64,000 nucleotides of DNA from Legionella sheltonii (lineage in GTDB: Bacteria; Pseudomonadota; Gammaproteobacteria; Legionellales; Legionellaceae). The notes under the pieces are model-generated. The model was not told the origin of the DNA. It searched no databases and was given only the letters and a program-made list of their open reading frames with translations. Both the position numbers and the translations under genes were made by a program. Shown here one piece after another: positions 53,284 to 61,557 of the stretch; the first letter of the stretch is position 1; every line of letters starts with the position of its first letter. Location: NCBI RefSeq assembly GCF_026191355.1, contig NZ_JAPHOQ010000011.1:124001-188000 (forward strand), given 5' to 3'.

Positions 53284-54216
53284 ATGGGTTTAGATTTTCA
53301 AAAATTTAGAGTGATTGAACTCACCTTAAATCGTGGTCATGGCAGGACCAAAGATTCCATACAGCGATTAAAAGACTTAGTAAAACCTATTCACTCAGTT
53401 TCTTGTGTCAGGCATATCTTTATCTTTAATGATGTTGAAGATCAAAAAGCTTTTGCTGAATTATTAGAAGAACTCAAAGATAAAAATAAAGCCTGCAAAC
53501 TCATGACGGGCGTAGAGGCCTATAATTTTTTATTAAGCTGGATTGTAGGGGGCGAATATCGAGTTGCTAAGCCGGGATCTAAATTATCTTTGTATAATGA
53601 CAATCATGTATTAGGGAAATTTAAAAAAAATTGGGCTTACTTTTTATCCACTCAAACAGATACTCAGCTAAAGCGGGAATACACCAAAATTATCTCCCCA
53701 TTGTTAGAAGAAGCTCATGAAATTCGAAAACGCATCGAGCAGGGCCTTTATGGTGCCGAAACAAAACTCAGAAAAACGCTCGATATGGTGATCAATAATA
53801 TTTGCTTTTCAAAAGAAAATGCACTTCCCGTTGCTTATGATCAAATGCATGAAAACAGAAAAAAATATGTATTGTCAGTGATGCAAATACTGCATAAAAA
53901 AATCAGATTAATTACCAATACTCTGCAAAAAGAGGTGTCTCCCTCTCAAAACGAGAAGTTGGCAAAAACAGGACATAGCAAACAAATGGCTTGTTCAAAT
54001 CAACTCGAATTGCTTAAAAGGAATGTAAAAACCGCAGTCAGCGAAGGTTTATTAAAATCTTCTAATAAAACAAACCGGCAAATTCATCTTTTTTTCAAAA
54101 AAGAAGGTATGTTTTGTTCTGAAGAGTTTAGAAAACAATCTTACAAAAAAGCTTGTGAAGAAAGCAGAGGAGATTATAAAGAATATTTATCAACTCAATA
54201 CAGCAAAACGCTTTGA
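53284..54216 (+). CDS. Unknown protein, intact copy; weak resemblance to glutamyl-tRNA reductase N-terminal region
   Basis: 310 residues from an ATG preceded by GGGGGG. No signal peptide; largely helical in the second half (EYTKIISPLLEEAHEIRKRIEQG, YVLSVMQILHKKIRLITNTL), with a basic C-terminus. Local blocks recall HemA: FRVIELTLNRGHGRTKDS, SVSCVRHIFIFN and TGVEAYNFLLSWIVGGEYRV are in the order of its LGLNHKTAPV, STCNRTEIY and FRVASGLDSMVLGE regions, but identity is low and no NADPH domain is seen. I treat the function as unknown. The first 289 codons are duplicated upstream of IS66 copy 3. Confidence 0.6.
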   Translation: MGLDFQKFRVIELTLNRGHGRTKDSIQRLKDLVKPIHSVSCVRHIFIFNDVEDQKAFAELLEELKDKNKACKLMTGVEAYNFLLSWIVGGEYRVAKPGSKLSLYNDNHVLGKFKKNWAYFLSTQTDTQLKREYTKIISPLLEEAHEIRKRIEQGLYGAETKLRKTLDMVINNICFSKENALPVAYDQMHENRKKYVLSVMQILHKKIRLITNTLQKEVSPSQNEKLAKTGHSKQMACSNQLELLKRNVKTAVSEGLLKSSNKTNRQIHLFFKKEGMFCSEEFRKQSYKKACEESRGDYKEYLSTQYSKTL

Positions 54217-54358
54217 ATCATTTTTAGGAAACCCTTGCGCTAAAAGATACACAGATAATTAAAGTAAAACAAAATTTGATAAGGATAAGGTTGCACATTT
54301 TTAAGAAAAAAGGAAAATAATAAAAATTCTACAAACCTTTATAAAAGGCCATCGAGCG

Positions 54359-54880
54359 ATGTTAATTATTTTTGGTGGGTTGCCAGGGACAGGAAAAACT
54401 ACGATTTCTAAAATCATAGCCCAGCGTATAAAGGCAGTTTATCTTAGAGCTGATACCATTGAGCAGGCTTTAATTAACTTAGATGGCTATCCTGATTCAT
54501 TGATAGTAGGTTCAGAGGGGTACTTTATCAGTTATGCAGTCGCTCGAGAGAATTTGGCCTTAGGTTTAAACGTGGTGGCCGACTCGGTTAATCCGATTGC
54601 AATAACACGCCAACATTGGCAGCAAGTTGCCAAACAAGCCGGAGCAGATTTTATAGAGATCGAACTCATTTGTTCCGATACCACAGTTCACCAAAATCGG
54701 GTAGAGGGACGCATTGCCGATTTAGAGGGTCATAAACTGCCTACATGGCAAGATGTTTTGGATCGCCACTATGAACCTTGGGAAAGCAAACAAATGGTGA
54801 TTGATACGTCCCAATATTTAATCGATGAGTCAGTGGAGCTCATTATGAATTTTATAGCCAGTCTTTGCGGGAGAAAGTAG
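54359..54880 (+). CDS. P-loop kinase (AAA_33 / predicted small-molecule kinase)
   Basis: 173 residues. The Walker A motif is LIIFGGLPGTGKTTISK at the N-terminus, followed by a substrate region VYLRADTIEQAL, the strand NVVADSVNP and a lid-like segment with HQNRVEGRIADLEGHKLPTWQDV. This is the layout of zeta-toxin/gluconate-kinase/adenylylsulfate-kinase-like phosphotransferases that act on small molecules. Substrate unknown. It starts at ATG 54361-type context GCGATG with no strong ribosome site. Confidence 0.82.
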   Translation: MLIIFGGLPGTGKTTISKIIAQRIKAVYLRADTIEQALINLDGYPDSLIVGSEGYFISYAVARENLALGLNVVADSVNPIAITRQHWQQVAKQAGADFIEIELICSDTTVHQNRVEGRIADLEGHKLPTWQDVLDRHYEPWESKQMVIDTSQYLIDESVELIMNFIASLCGRK

Positions 54881-55033
54881 CAACCGTCCTAGGCTTTTGT
54901 TGAAGACCGTCGGCTACGATGAAACATAGTCCCTATGCAGACACTTGAAATCAATTATAGCCAGATCAAATAGAGCATCTAAGGACAGGGCTTTGATTTT
55001 TATTATGGTGTTCCCAATCAAAAGTCCTGGTTT

Positions 55034-55312
55034 CTAATGTTTCATATCTTGATTGGCGGAAGGAACTGTGCAGTCTAGGTGTAGATAAAACCGATCAGTA
55101 TTACAAAGAGCCAGATTGGAGCCACGATTTTTGATATACCATCGTAGTTCTTCCCTCTTTTCTTGATTTAAATGATTTGATTCTTGATATTCAGTCATTA
55201 ATTCATTGAGTTGCTCTTTTAATAAAATGATATGTTTCCGTTGCGATGTAGTTAATGGATTTTTAAAAAAGGCAAAGAGATTATCTGCAGTGGCGTGCCG
55301 TTGAGTATATTC
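55034..55312 (-). pseudogene. 3' fragment of an unknown gene, cut by IS256 copy 2
   Basis: The open frame LEYTQRHATADNLFAFFKNPLTTSQRKHIILLKEQLNELMTEY... reads straight into the IS256 end; the only start available (MNT) lies inside the IS. About 92 native codons remain. They are helical (coiled-coil-like) with a short C-terminal tail NLALCNTDRFYLHLDCTV. The upstream part is not found on the other side of the IS (56653 onward), so a deletion or rearrangement accompanied or followed the insertion. Confidence 0.7.
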
Positions 55313-56652
55313 GAGAGTGTTCATCCAACTGTGTCACCTCAGTCATTATCTAAGTCCCAGGGTTAGTCTGTCTTCGAAATAGATTTGTAACTGGGACACG
55401 ATAAGCGCCCAATTGTGCATGGGCTGATTCCATTTTTCCAGTACTTTCTGGCAAGCACAATAAATAAGCTTAATAAGGGCGTTTTCACTGGTGAAAGCGC
55501 CTTTATTTTTAGTGTACTTGCGAATTTGCCGATGAAAGCCTTCAACAATATTGGTAGTGTAAATGATGCGTCTTAGCTCTTCTGGGTATTTGAAGTATTG
55601 TGATAGAGCTTCCCAGTTGTTATTCCAGGATTTCATCACCGCCGGGTATTTTTTGCCCCATTTCTCTTCCAACTCAAGTAGATGATGCAAAGCCATATCT
55701 TTGCTTGAAGCCTTATAAACCAGCTTTAAATCGGCCATAAAGGCTTTCTGGTCCTTACTAACCACATACTTTAATGAGTTGCGAATTTGATGAACGACAC
55801 AAAGCTGGATCTCGGTGTTAGGAAAAACTTCAGCAATGGCATCAGGAAATCCCTTAAGTCCATCGATGCTTGCTATAAGGATATCCTCTACACCACGAGC
55901 TTTAAGGTCATTTAATACACTAAGCCAAAAACGAGCTCCCTCTGCCTCAGATAAATAGAGCCCTAGAATATCTTTTTTACCTTCTGAATTTACAGCAAGG
56001 ACGGTGTAAAATGCTCTACTTATGACCTTACCTTCAACACGTACTTTAAAGTGCATGGCATCAAGAAAAACGATTGGGTATACAGATTCTAGGGAGCGAT
56101 TACGCCACTCGGTAATCAGGGGTAATAGTTTGTCAGTAATCAGGCTGATTTTAGCACTCGAGACTTCTAGTCCATACATCTCAGATAAATGCTCGCTTAT
56201 CGCCTCGTAACTCATGCCTATCGCATAGAGGGCTAGGACTTTATTATCCAGTGACTCGTTGAGTACCGTTTGACGTTTTTTTACAAGCTCGGGTTCAAAG
56301 CTGCCATCCCTATCTCGAGGTGTTTCTAAATCAAAAACTCCAGTTGTTGATTTAATTGTTTTAGTCGTTTTGCCGTTGCGACGGTTTGAAATACCTGTCT
56401 CATGACAATCAGTCATATGAGAATCCATTTCACCTTCTAATGCCGCCTCTAATAGCTCTTTTATTAAGGGGGTCAGTATGCCGTCTTTTCCAGTGAGAGA
56501 TTGGCCAGACTTTAACTGGGTCAAAGCCTCTAATTTGAACTCATTGAAATCAAAATTCGATAAATCTATTTTCTTTTTATTCATATCTACCTCTTTTAAG
56601 TGTTAAATTATAAACAAATTAAAAGAGATGACACAGTTATTTAAACACTACC
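55313..56652 (-). mobile_element. IS256-family insertion sequence, copy 2
   Basis: 1340 bp, same length, ends and transposase as copy 1. The flanks GTATATTC (left) and GAATAAAT (right) do not match, so there is no target duplication, unlike copy 1. This indicates recombination or deletion at one side. Confidence 0.93.
55346..56584 (-). CDS. IS256-family (Mutator-type) transposase, copy 2
   Basis: 412 residues, identical to the copy 1 protein at 19650-20888. Confidence 0.95.
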   Translation of the reverse strand: MNKKKIDLSNFDFNEFKLEALTQLKSGQSLTGKDGILTPLIKELLEAALEGEMDSHMTDCHETGISNRRNGKTTKTIKSTTGVFDLETPRDRDGSFEPELVKKRQTVLNESLDNKVLALYAIGMSYEAISEHLSEMYGLEVSSAKISLITDKLLPLITEWRNRSLESVYPIVFLDAMHFKVRVEGKVISRAFYTVLAVNSEGKKDILGLYLSEAEGARFWLSVLNDLKARGVEDILIASIDGLKGFPDAIAEVFPNTEIQLCVVHQIRNSLKYVVSKDQKAFMADLKLVYKASSKDMALHHLLELEEKWGKKYPAVMKSWNNNWEALSQYFKYPEELRRIIYTTNIVEGFHRQIRKYTKNKGAFTSENALIKLIYCACQKVLEKWNQPMHNWALIVSQLQIYFEDRLTLGLR

Positions 56653-56661
56653 GAATAAATT

Positions 56662-57309
56662 TCAATTATGAATTAAGGAGCTAGTTTGTTCTGAGTTATA
56701 TTTGCTTAGAAATTCTTCACCTTTTCTTCCTCCCTCACTTCGCTGAATGGTTTTTGCATAACCATCCCACCCAGGAAGTTTATCTAAATTTCCTGACGCA
56801 ATAATCTCTTTTGTCTTTTTTTCATGAGCCTCTTGGATTTTGTCAAATTCTTCTTTTTTTCCAATAAATAAATTAACTGCTATTCCTTTCTCTTTAGCTG
56901 CTTTGACAAAATCAACAATTTCTTCTTCTGGAGTATTATCAGGAAAAAACGCTACCATTTTAGGTTGATAACCTGGAGCTGGATTTTTAGGATGAGCAAT
57001 GACTTCAAGAGTTATATCCCTGATACAGTCTTTTTCTTCCTTGGTTGCATTTTCTGGTATTTTAATGACCCAGCTATCAGGATAAAATTTATTCTCTATA
57101 GTAAATTTGGCGCCTGAATTTTTAGATACAAAATCAACATGTAGCGGAGTCACTTTACCCTTATCATACATTTCTTCAAAAAAAGTCGGATTAGGTCGAA
57201 TTTCAAATAATACATTTTGGTGTGCTCTATTCGTCACAGCCAATGCTTCTAACAGTTGTTCGTACCGTTCTTTTGCAGCCTTTTTTTCTTCTTCTATCTT
57301 TGATTTCAT
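56662..57309 (-). CDS. Unknown soluble protein
   Basis: 215 residues starting MKSKIEEEKKAAKERYEQLLEAL, a charged coiled coil. The middle contains FEIRPNPTFFEEMYDKGKVTPLHVDFVSKNSGAKFTIENKFYPDSWVIKIPENA and an alpha/beta segment (KMVAFFPDNTPEEEIVDFVKAAKEKGIAVNLFIGKKEEFDKI) that could be a small Rossmann-like unit. There is a lysine/glutamate-rich tail. The ribosome site GGAG lies before the ATG. Not recognised. The stop is 10 bp from the IS256 end, so the gene escaped truncation. Confidence 0.6.
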   Translation of the reverse strand: MKSKIEEEKKAAKERYEQLLEALAVTNRAHQNVLFEIRPNPTFFEEMYDKGKVTPLHVDFVSKNSGAKFTIENKFYPDSWVIKIPENATKEEKDCIRDITLEVIAHPKNPAPGYQPKMVAFFPDNTPEEEIVDFVKAAKEKGIAVNLFIGKKEEFDKIQEAHEKKTKEIIASGNLDKLPGWDGYAKTIQRSEGGRKGEEFLSKYNSEQTSSLIHN

Positions 57310-57385
57310 AAATTACTCCAAGAGGGAGTGTTATTTTTATAAGTATATATCAGATGGAATAATTTTTTGGGTTAATAAGATGACT

Positions 57386-58690
57386 TCATTTTAATTTAGT
57401 GCTTAACCGATAAAGCAATAAAGCCGCGCGTTGAGTTTGGGTTGTAAGAGAAGGAATGTTTAACGTTTCTTCGGCAGAATGTGCTCCTGTACCTACAGGA
57501 CCTAAACCTGCTAATGCACCATCCACCAGGGACGCAATGTGTGAAATATCACCTGCACCTCTTGTTCCTGGATCAAGAGGAAGTATCATCCCTTGCCCTA
57601 AGTCTTCACTCACTTGACTATATTGTCTTAATAAAGCTTCATTAGCCTCAGTAGGGGGCATACTGGGAATCCCATCTTCAAACTTAATGGAGGCTGAAGT
57701 TCCGGGCAGATGATCGGCAACAATATCGGTTATTTTTTTCTCTGCATCATTTTTTTGATCTTCAGTGATAAAGCGTAAGTCTCCATTTGCTAAAGCAATT
57801 TTTGCGATCACATTTCCCTTGCCAAAGGCGTCCCCCTGAAAATTATTTTTATTGTTCGTCGTGGTGCCCCCTAAAATAAGGCCAGGACTAAATGATAAAA
57901 AGCGTTCGCTACTGAGCTTTGAACGCATCGTATTTAAGATTCGTGCTAACTCAAAAACAGCACCATAACCTGCTTTTTTTTGGAAAATTTCTGACGAGTG
58001 TGCTTCATTGCCATGAGCTTCCAATGTCCAGTGTGTTATTCCTCTACGTGCAACGGTTGCAGTATCTGGGGTAATCGCCCATTCAAAATCCAAGGCAATA
58101 TCGGACTTTTTTGCAGCGTCGATTAAAGGTTTTCTGGAAATGGAGATAGGTTTCCCGGAATCTTCTTCATCGCCGGTTAAGATAACCGTGATATTTGCAT
58201 TCTCTAGAGCTTTTGCTTCTTGCAGCGCTTTTAAGGCATAAAGGATGACAACTACTCCACCTTTGTCATCAATGACTCCTGGTCCAGTTGCAATATCTCC
58301 TTTCTGTTTAAAATGTTGAAACGGGCTATTTTCAGGAAACACCGTATCAAGATGTCCAATTAAAAGCAGTTTTTTGCCTTTATTTCCATAGTGTTTTGCA
58401 ACCAAAGAGCCGGCGCGATGCTGTGCAGGTGGTTCATTAACCCAATAAGTCTTAAATCCAAGTTGATCTAATTGTTTGCGTACCATGTTTCCTACGCGCT
58501 GAACCCCCTCAATGTGCGTAGTTCCACTGTTTCTATTCACTAATTGTTCCAATAGTGAAAGTTGCTTCTGAGAGTTGGTAGTAATGTACTGAGCAATATG
58601 TTTTTCTACTGCAGTGAGGTTATCTGCATTGACCATTTGATAGAAGCAGAGAAAAAATAAACAGGCAAGCTTTCTCATTACTTTTTCCAA
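57386..58690 (-). CDS. Exported M20-family metallopeptidase (glutamate carboxypeptidase-like)
   Basis: 434 residues with a signal peptide (MRKLACLFFLCFYQMVNA after a possible earlier MEKV start). The M20 dizinc site is complete: LLIGHLDTVFPE (H113, D115), GPGVIDDKGGVVVILYAL (D141), LTGDEEDSGKP (E175/E176) and VGTGAHSAEETL near the end. The dimerisation domain (HWTLEAHGNEAHSSEIFQKKAGYGAVFELARIL) lies between. The layout is closest to carboxypeptidase G2-type enzymes that remove glutamate from peptides or folate-like compounds. Periplasmic. Confidence 0.88.
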   Translation of the reverse strand: MEKVMRKLACLFFLCFYQMVNADNLTAVEKHIAQYITTNSQKQLSLLEQLVNRNSGTTHIEGVQRVGNMVRKQLDQLGFKTYWVNEPPAQHRAGSLVAKHYGNKGKKLLLIGHLDTVFPENSPFQHFKQKGDIATGPGVIDDKGGVVVILYALKALQEAKALENANITVILTGDEEDSGKPISISRKPLIDAAKKSDIALDFEWAITPDTATVARRGITHWTLEAHGNEAHSSEIFQKKAGYGAVFELARILNTMRSKLSSERFLSFSPGLILGGTTTNNKNNFQGDAFGKGNVIAKIALANGDLRFITEDQKNDAEKKITDIVADHLPGTSASIKFEDGIPSMPPTEANEALLRQYSQVSEDLGQGMILPLDPGTRGAGDISHIASLVDGALAGLGPVGTGAHSAEETLNIPSLTTQTQRAALLLYRLSTKLK

Positions 58691-58754
58691 TATTTATGTT
58701 ATGAACATGAAAGCAATCATACACTGCTTTGAAAAAGAGAAAACATTAATGAAT

Positions 58755-59249
58755 TCATTTTTTTGAAGTCAACGCTTCAAGGGTTCGTGTACAGGGAAAA
58801 TAACCTTGTTTCGAAGTCTCGGCAAGAATCTGATCGCAGCAATCTACAAGTGCGGCAAAATCCTGAGAGGTATCTCCTTGATGCAAAAGAAATGAAGCCG
58901 CAGCCCGAAATAAGGTGAGGCTTGAGACCAGCTTCATAGTATCAATTTGTCCATTCATAAGGGTCAAAACAGGAATCTTTCTTTTTAGTTGTTGATCTAC
59001 TAATTGCGTGAATGCGAGATAATTTTGAAAAAGTTCCTCGTTTTGTAAATAGGCACAGGCTTCATTGAAATCAACAATCCCGAAATATTGGGCTGTTGAA
59101 CTGAATCCAAGTTGTTTGAGCTGAGGGAAGAGATACCATATCCAATGGCTTTGTTTGCCGCCTGCTTTGAGTTCATCATAAGCTTGTTGGAATGAGGCAG
59201 ATGAATTTTTGCCTTTTTGGGCTTCGATAAAGCGATGAATGGTGCTCAT
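58755..59249 (-). CDS. DUF1810 family protein
   Basis: 164 residues, nearly all DUF1810: RFIEAQKG...FQQAYDELKAGGKQSHWIWYLFPQLKQLGFSSTAQYFGI, VDFNEACAYLQNEEL, LTLMNGQIDTMKLVSSLTLFRAA and FAALVDCCDQIL. The HWIWYLFPQL motif and ending are typical. The family is small, cytoplasmic and lacks an agreed biochemical function. Intact. Single gene with its own short leader. Confidence 0.9.
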   Translation of the reverse strand: MSTIHRFIEAQKGKNSSASFQQAYDELKAGGKQSHWIWYLFPQLKQLGFSSTAQYFGIVDFNEACAYLQNEELFQNYLAFTQLVDQQLKRKIPVLTLMNGQIDTMKLVSSLTLFRAAASFLLHQGDTSQDFAALVDCCDQILAETSKQGYFPCTRTLEALTSKK

Positions 59250-59398
59250 CAGCCAGTACCTTAATTAAGACTCCTTGAGATTTTTATAGCATTATAAAGA
59301 GTTAAGGTACAGTCATTTGACCACGTTCATGCTGTGAATTAGTTTAAAAAGCAAAGAGCCGCTTTTAATTAATGCGTTCATTTTTCAATCTTAGGCTT

Positions 59399-60487
59399 CT
59401 ATTTGAAAGCACGCCTGTATTCCGCTTCTTGCAAGCGTTTCGCAAAATCCTCATCCGACTCGCCTTTTAATGCTTCTGCTGTGTCAATATCCTCGACATT
59501 AATCTTATTTTTAACTTGAGAAAACAAGCCTTGGGTTGATACGGCCTGAATCAAATCATTTAGATGCTGCTGATAGCCGTCTCCTTTTTCTGCATTAATT
59601 GGTTTGCTTACGGATGCAGGAATCACTTGCTCTTCTTTTGCTGCTGAAGGAGCTTCCTCATTCTTTAATTCTTGACGTTTAGGAGGTAATTGCTCTATTT
59701 GGGTTGTCCAATGCGCATTATCTTCGTTATTTAAGACTATAGTACGCAAACGAGGATCAGGGTCTCCGTTAAGTTGGCCTTCGACGTAGAGATTTTTATT
59801 CAGTTGCACGGCAATTTCTTTCAAATCACCGTGTGTTGCCCATCGTCCTTGTTCCTTAATCTTTTCAACGCCTTTTAAAATAACAGAACCTGGATTTTCT
59901 CGATCACCATGCATGACGTCTTTTAATAATGCTTCTTTGACATGGGCATTTTCTATTGTATTTGATTCTGCTTCAGAAAGGGGTTTTGCTGTAAGCTTGG
60001 GTTGAAGTGATTGTGCCGTATTTTCTGCTAAGCTCTTGACTTGAGGAGATAAAGCGAGCTCATTAAATTTACTTATCTCATCGAGATTATTCTTACCCTT
60101 ACCTAAATAAAAGTGTACTAATTCCATAAATTTGTGATACACAGGTGAACCTTCAATCAAGGTTTCCTTATCTTTCGATACTGCTTCAGTTCTTATTCTT
60201 TTTAAAAGATCGATCTTGTAAGCATCAGCGGCAATGTTTCTTAGGGACATTTGTAATGTAGACAAAAGCTCATTTTTATAACTATAAGGAGACTCATACA
60301 ACCGATTTAAATCAAAGTCGAGGAGCTCTTGCAAGCTAACGCCACGCAGACCTTTTCTTTTCCACAGGTTATAGGTTGCGCTTTCTCCATAGAGTGCGTA
60401 CTCATCTTGAATGTCTTTAATGGTGCCAATTGCAAACGCATAAAATCCGCAATCGCCACCGCCAGGATTATTGATTCTATAAGACAT
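59399..60487 (-). CDS. OTU-like cysteine protease, candidate deubiquitinase effector
   Basis: 362 residues, no signal peptide. The OTU fold signatures occur in order: NNPGGGDCGFYAFAIG near the start (D12, nucleophile C13), GRWATHGDLKEIAVQLNKNLYVEG in the place of the conserved W-G/D-x-x-E-L helix, and TIVLNNEDNAHWTTQ (catalytic H259). The central ~150 residues are helical and could be an insertion that shapes ubiquitin binding. The very C-terminus, SDEDFAKRLQEAEYRRAF, resembles an inverted ubiquitin-interacting motif (MIU: acidic-x-x-A-x-x-L-Q-x-x-E). Together they suggest a secreted ubiquitin protease; this is inference from motifs. Confidence 0.72.
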   Translation of the reverse strand: MSYRINNPGGGDCGFYAFAIGTIKDIQDEYALYGESATYNLWKRKGLRGVSLQELLDFDLNRLYESPYSYKNELLSTLQMSLRNIAADAYKIDLLKRIRTEAVSKDKETLIEGSPVYHKFMELVHFYLGKGKNNLDEISKFNELALSPQVKSLAENTAQSLQPKLTAKPLSEAESNTIENAHVKEALLKDVMHGDRENPGSVILKGVEKIKEQGRWATHGDLKEIAVQLNKNLYVEGQLNGDPDPRLRTIVLNNEDNAHWTTQIEQLPPKRQELKNEEAPSAAKEEQVIPASVSKPINAEKGDGYQQHLNDLIQAVSTQGLFSQVKNKINVEDIDTAEALKGESDEDFAKRLQEAEYRRAFK

Positions 60488-60648
60488 TTTACACTCGTAT
60501 TGGTTCTATTACTTACATTATATAATAAAAACCTTAATTAATTATTATGTCAATGATTTATTAATAGACAGGATGATTTTAATAAAATAAAATATGATCT
60601 CTTTTTACGCAAAAATAGTGGTGATTTAGACAGAAGGAGGTTAGGACG

Positions 60649-61404
60649 ATGAGCTTAGTTGATAACAGGATAGTGAAAGCCTCCTTTAGAGAAAACCCAG
60701 TAGAGGAAAGAAAACTGTTTCCTCAATCCTCGTGCCTTATGCCCATTAGTGTAGGGCAACCTATTCATGAAGGCGAAAAATTTGCGGCAGTTATTAAACT
60801 AATTAATGCCTCTTTTAAACAATGTACCATCCTTGTTGATGATAGTGTGCAACGTCATACAATGGGTATTATGAATCATGCAACTGCGGATGAATTATAT
60901 CAACTTGCGGTGCAAGAAGGCGATGATTGGCTCAAGCGAAATGAAATGGCTTACAATCAGCTAACCATCCCTTATGAGATCATGCGCTGGGATGATTGGT
61001 ACAACAGTCAGAATTTCATTAGCAGTCATCTGCGCGTCCAAAAAGAATATGAGCTCAATGAATCATTCCGTCAGGCAATTCATGTCAATATCGATGAATT
61101 TTTAAGCCGATACCTGAGTCGATTTTCTACTGAAAACGTTGACTCTGAAAGGGCGTTTCGACTTTGTCTTGATTATTTGATTGAAGAATGTTCTGTAATG
61201 TGTCTGTGGACAGAAAAGGCATACGATTTCGAAGTTTATCCAAGTGGCAGAAACAAAGCGATGGCTGCTACCTATGATTATTTAATCAAACCTCATTATC
61301 CAAACTATTTAAGACCTGTTGCACTTCGATTTAAAAAATATCCTGCAAATCCACTTTCTCCGCCCCCCGTCATCCCGAGTGCAACGAGAGATCTCCTCGC
61401 TTAA
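60649..61404 (+). CDS. tRNA-dependent cyclodipeptide synthase
   Basis: 251 residues from ATG 60649, with AGAAGGAGG upstream. The CDPS fold resembles a class I aminoacyl-tRNA synthetase core, and family positions are visible: MPISVGQPIHEGEKFAAVIK with nucleophile S34, CTILVDDSVQRHTMGI, MRWDDW, the YLIEE helix with Y176 and E180, and FEVYPSG with Y197-P198, which marks the XYP subfamily. The enzyme joins two aminoacyl-tRNAs into a diketopiperazine. No cytochrome P450, oxidase or methyltransferase partner is adjacent. The last 11 residues (PVIPSATRDLLA) are encoded by a repeat at 61369, so the natural C-terminus may have been extended. Confidence 0.85.
   Translation: MSLVDNRIVKASFRENPVEERKLFPQSSCLMPISVGQPIHEGEKFAAVIKLINASFKQCTILVDDSVQRHTMGIMNHATADELYQLAVQEGDDWLKRNEMAYNQLTIPYEIMRWDDWYNSQNFISSHLRVQKEYELNESFRQAIHVNIDEFLSRYLSRFSTENVDSERAFRLCLDYLIEECSVMCLWTEKAYDFEVYPSGRNKAMAATYDYLIKPHYPNYLRPVALRFKKYPANPLSPPPVIPSATRDLLA
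61369..61397 (+). repeat. GTCATCCCGAG-type dispersed repeat inside the CDPS 3' end
   Basis: GTCATCCCGAGTGCAACGAG followed by AGATCTCCT is the kind of dispersed intergenic repeat seen in many proteobacterial genomes. Here it supplies the final codons and the stop of the cyclodipeptide synthase gene. Confidence 0.55.
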
Positions 61405-61482
61405 ATTCTGGAGAAAACGTTCCTACCTCTTCCACAGGTGGGCATTATCAACAGAAGAATAAGAACATGATCAAAGTGAATT

Positions 61483-61514
61483 CATGCCATTCCTGCGAAG
61501 GCAGGAATGGCATG
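61483..61514. repeat. Perfect 14-bp palindrome
   Basis: CATGCCATTCCTGC and GCAGGAATGGCATG form a perfect stem with a GAAG loop between the convergent cyclodipeptide synthase and sensor kinase genes. It may act as a two-way transcription stop or be a repeat unit; there is no T-run. Confidence 0.6.
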
Positions 61515-61557
61515 AAATAATGCTCATTTGTGGGAGAGGGGATTGGTTCTAGAGATA

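Larger units (their letters stand above)
52468..54152. repeat. 1685-bp direct repeat flanking IS66 copy 3, right copy
   Basis: Second copy of 48347-50031. I compared the two by eye at many points, and the encoded proteins are identical. Confidence 0.95.
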
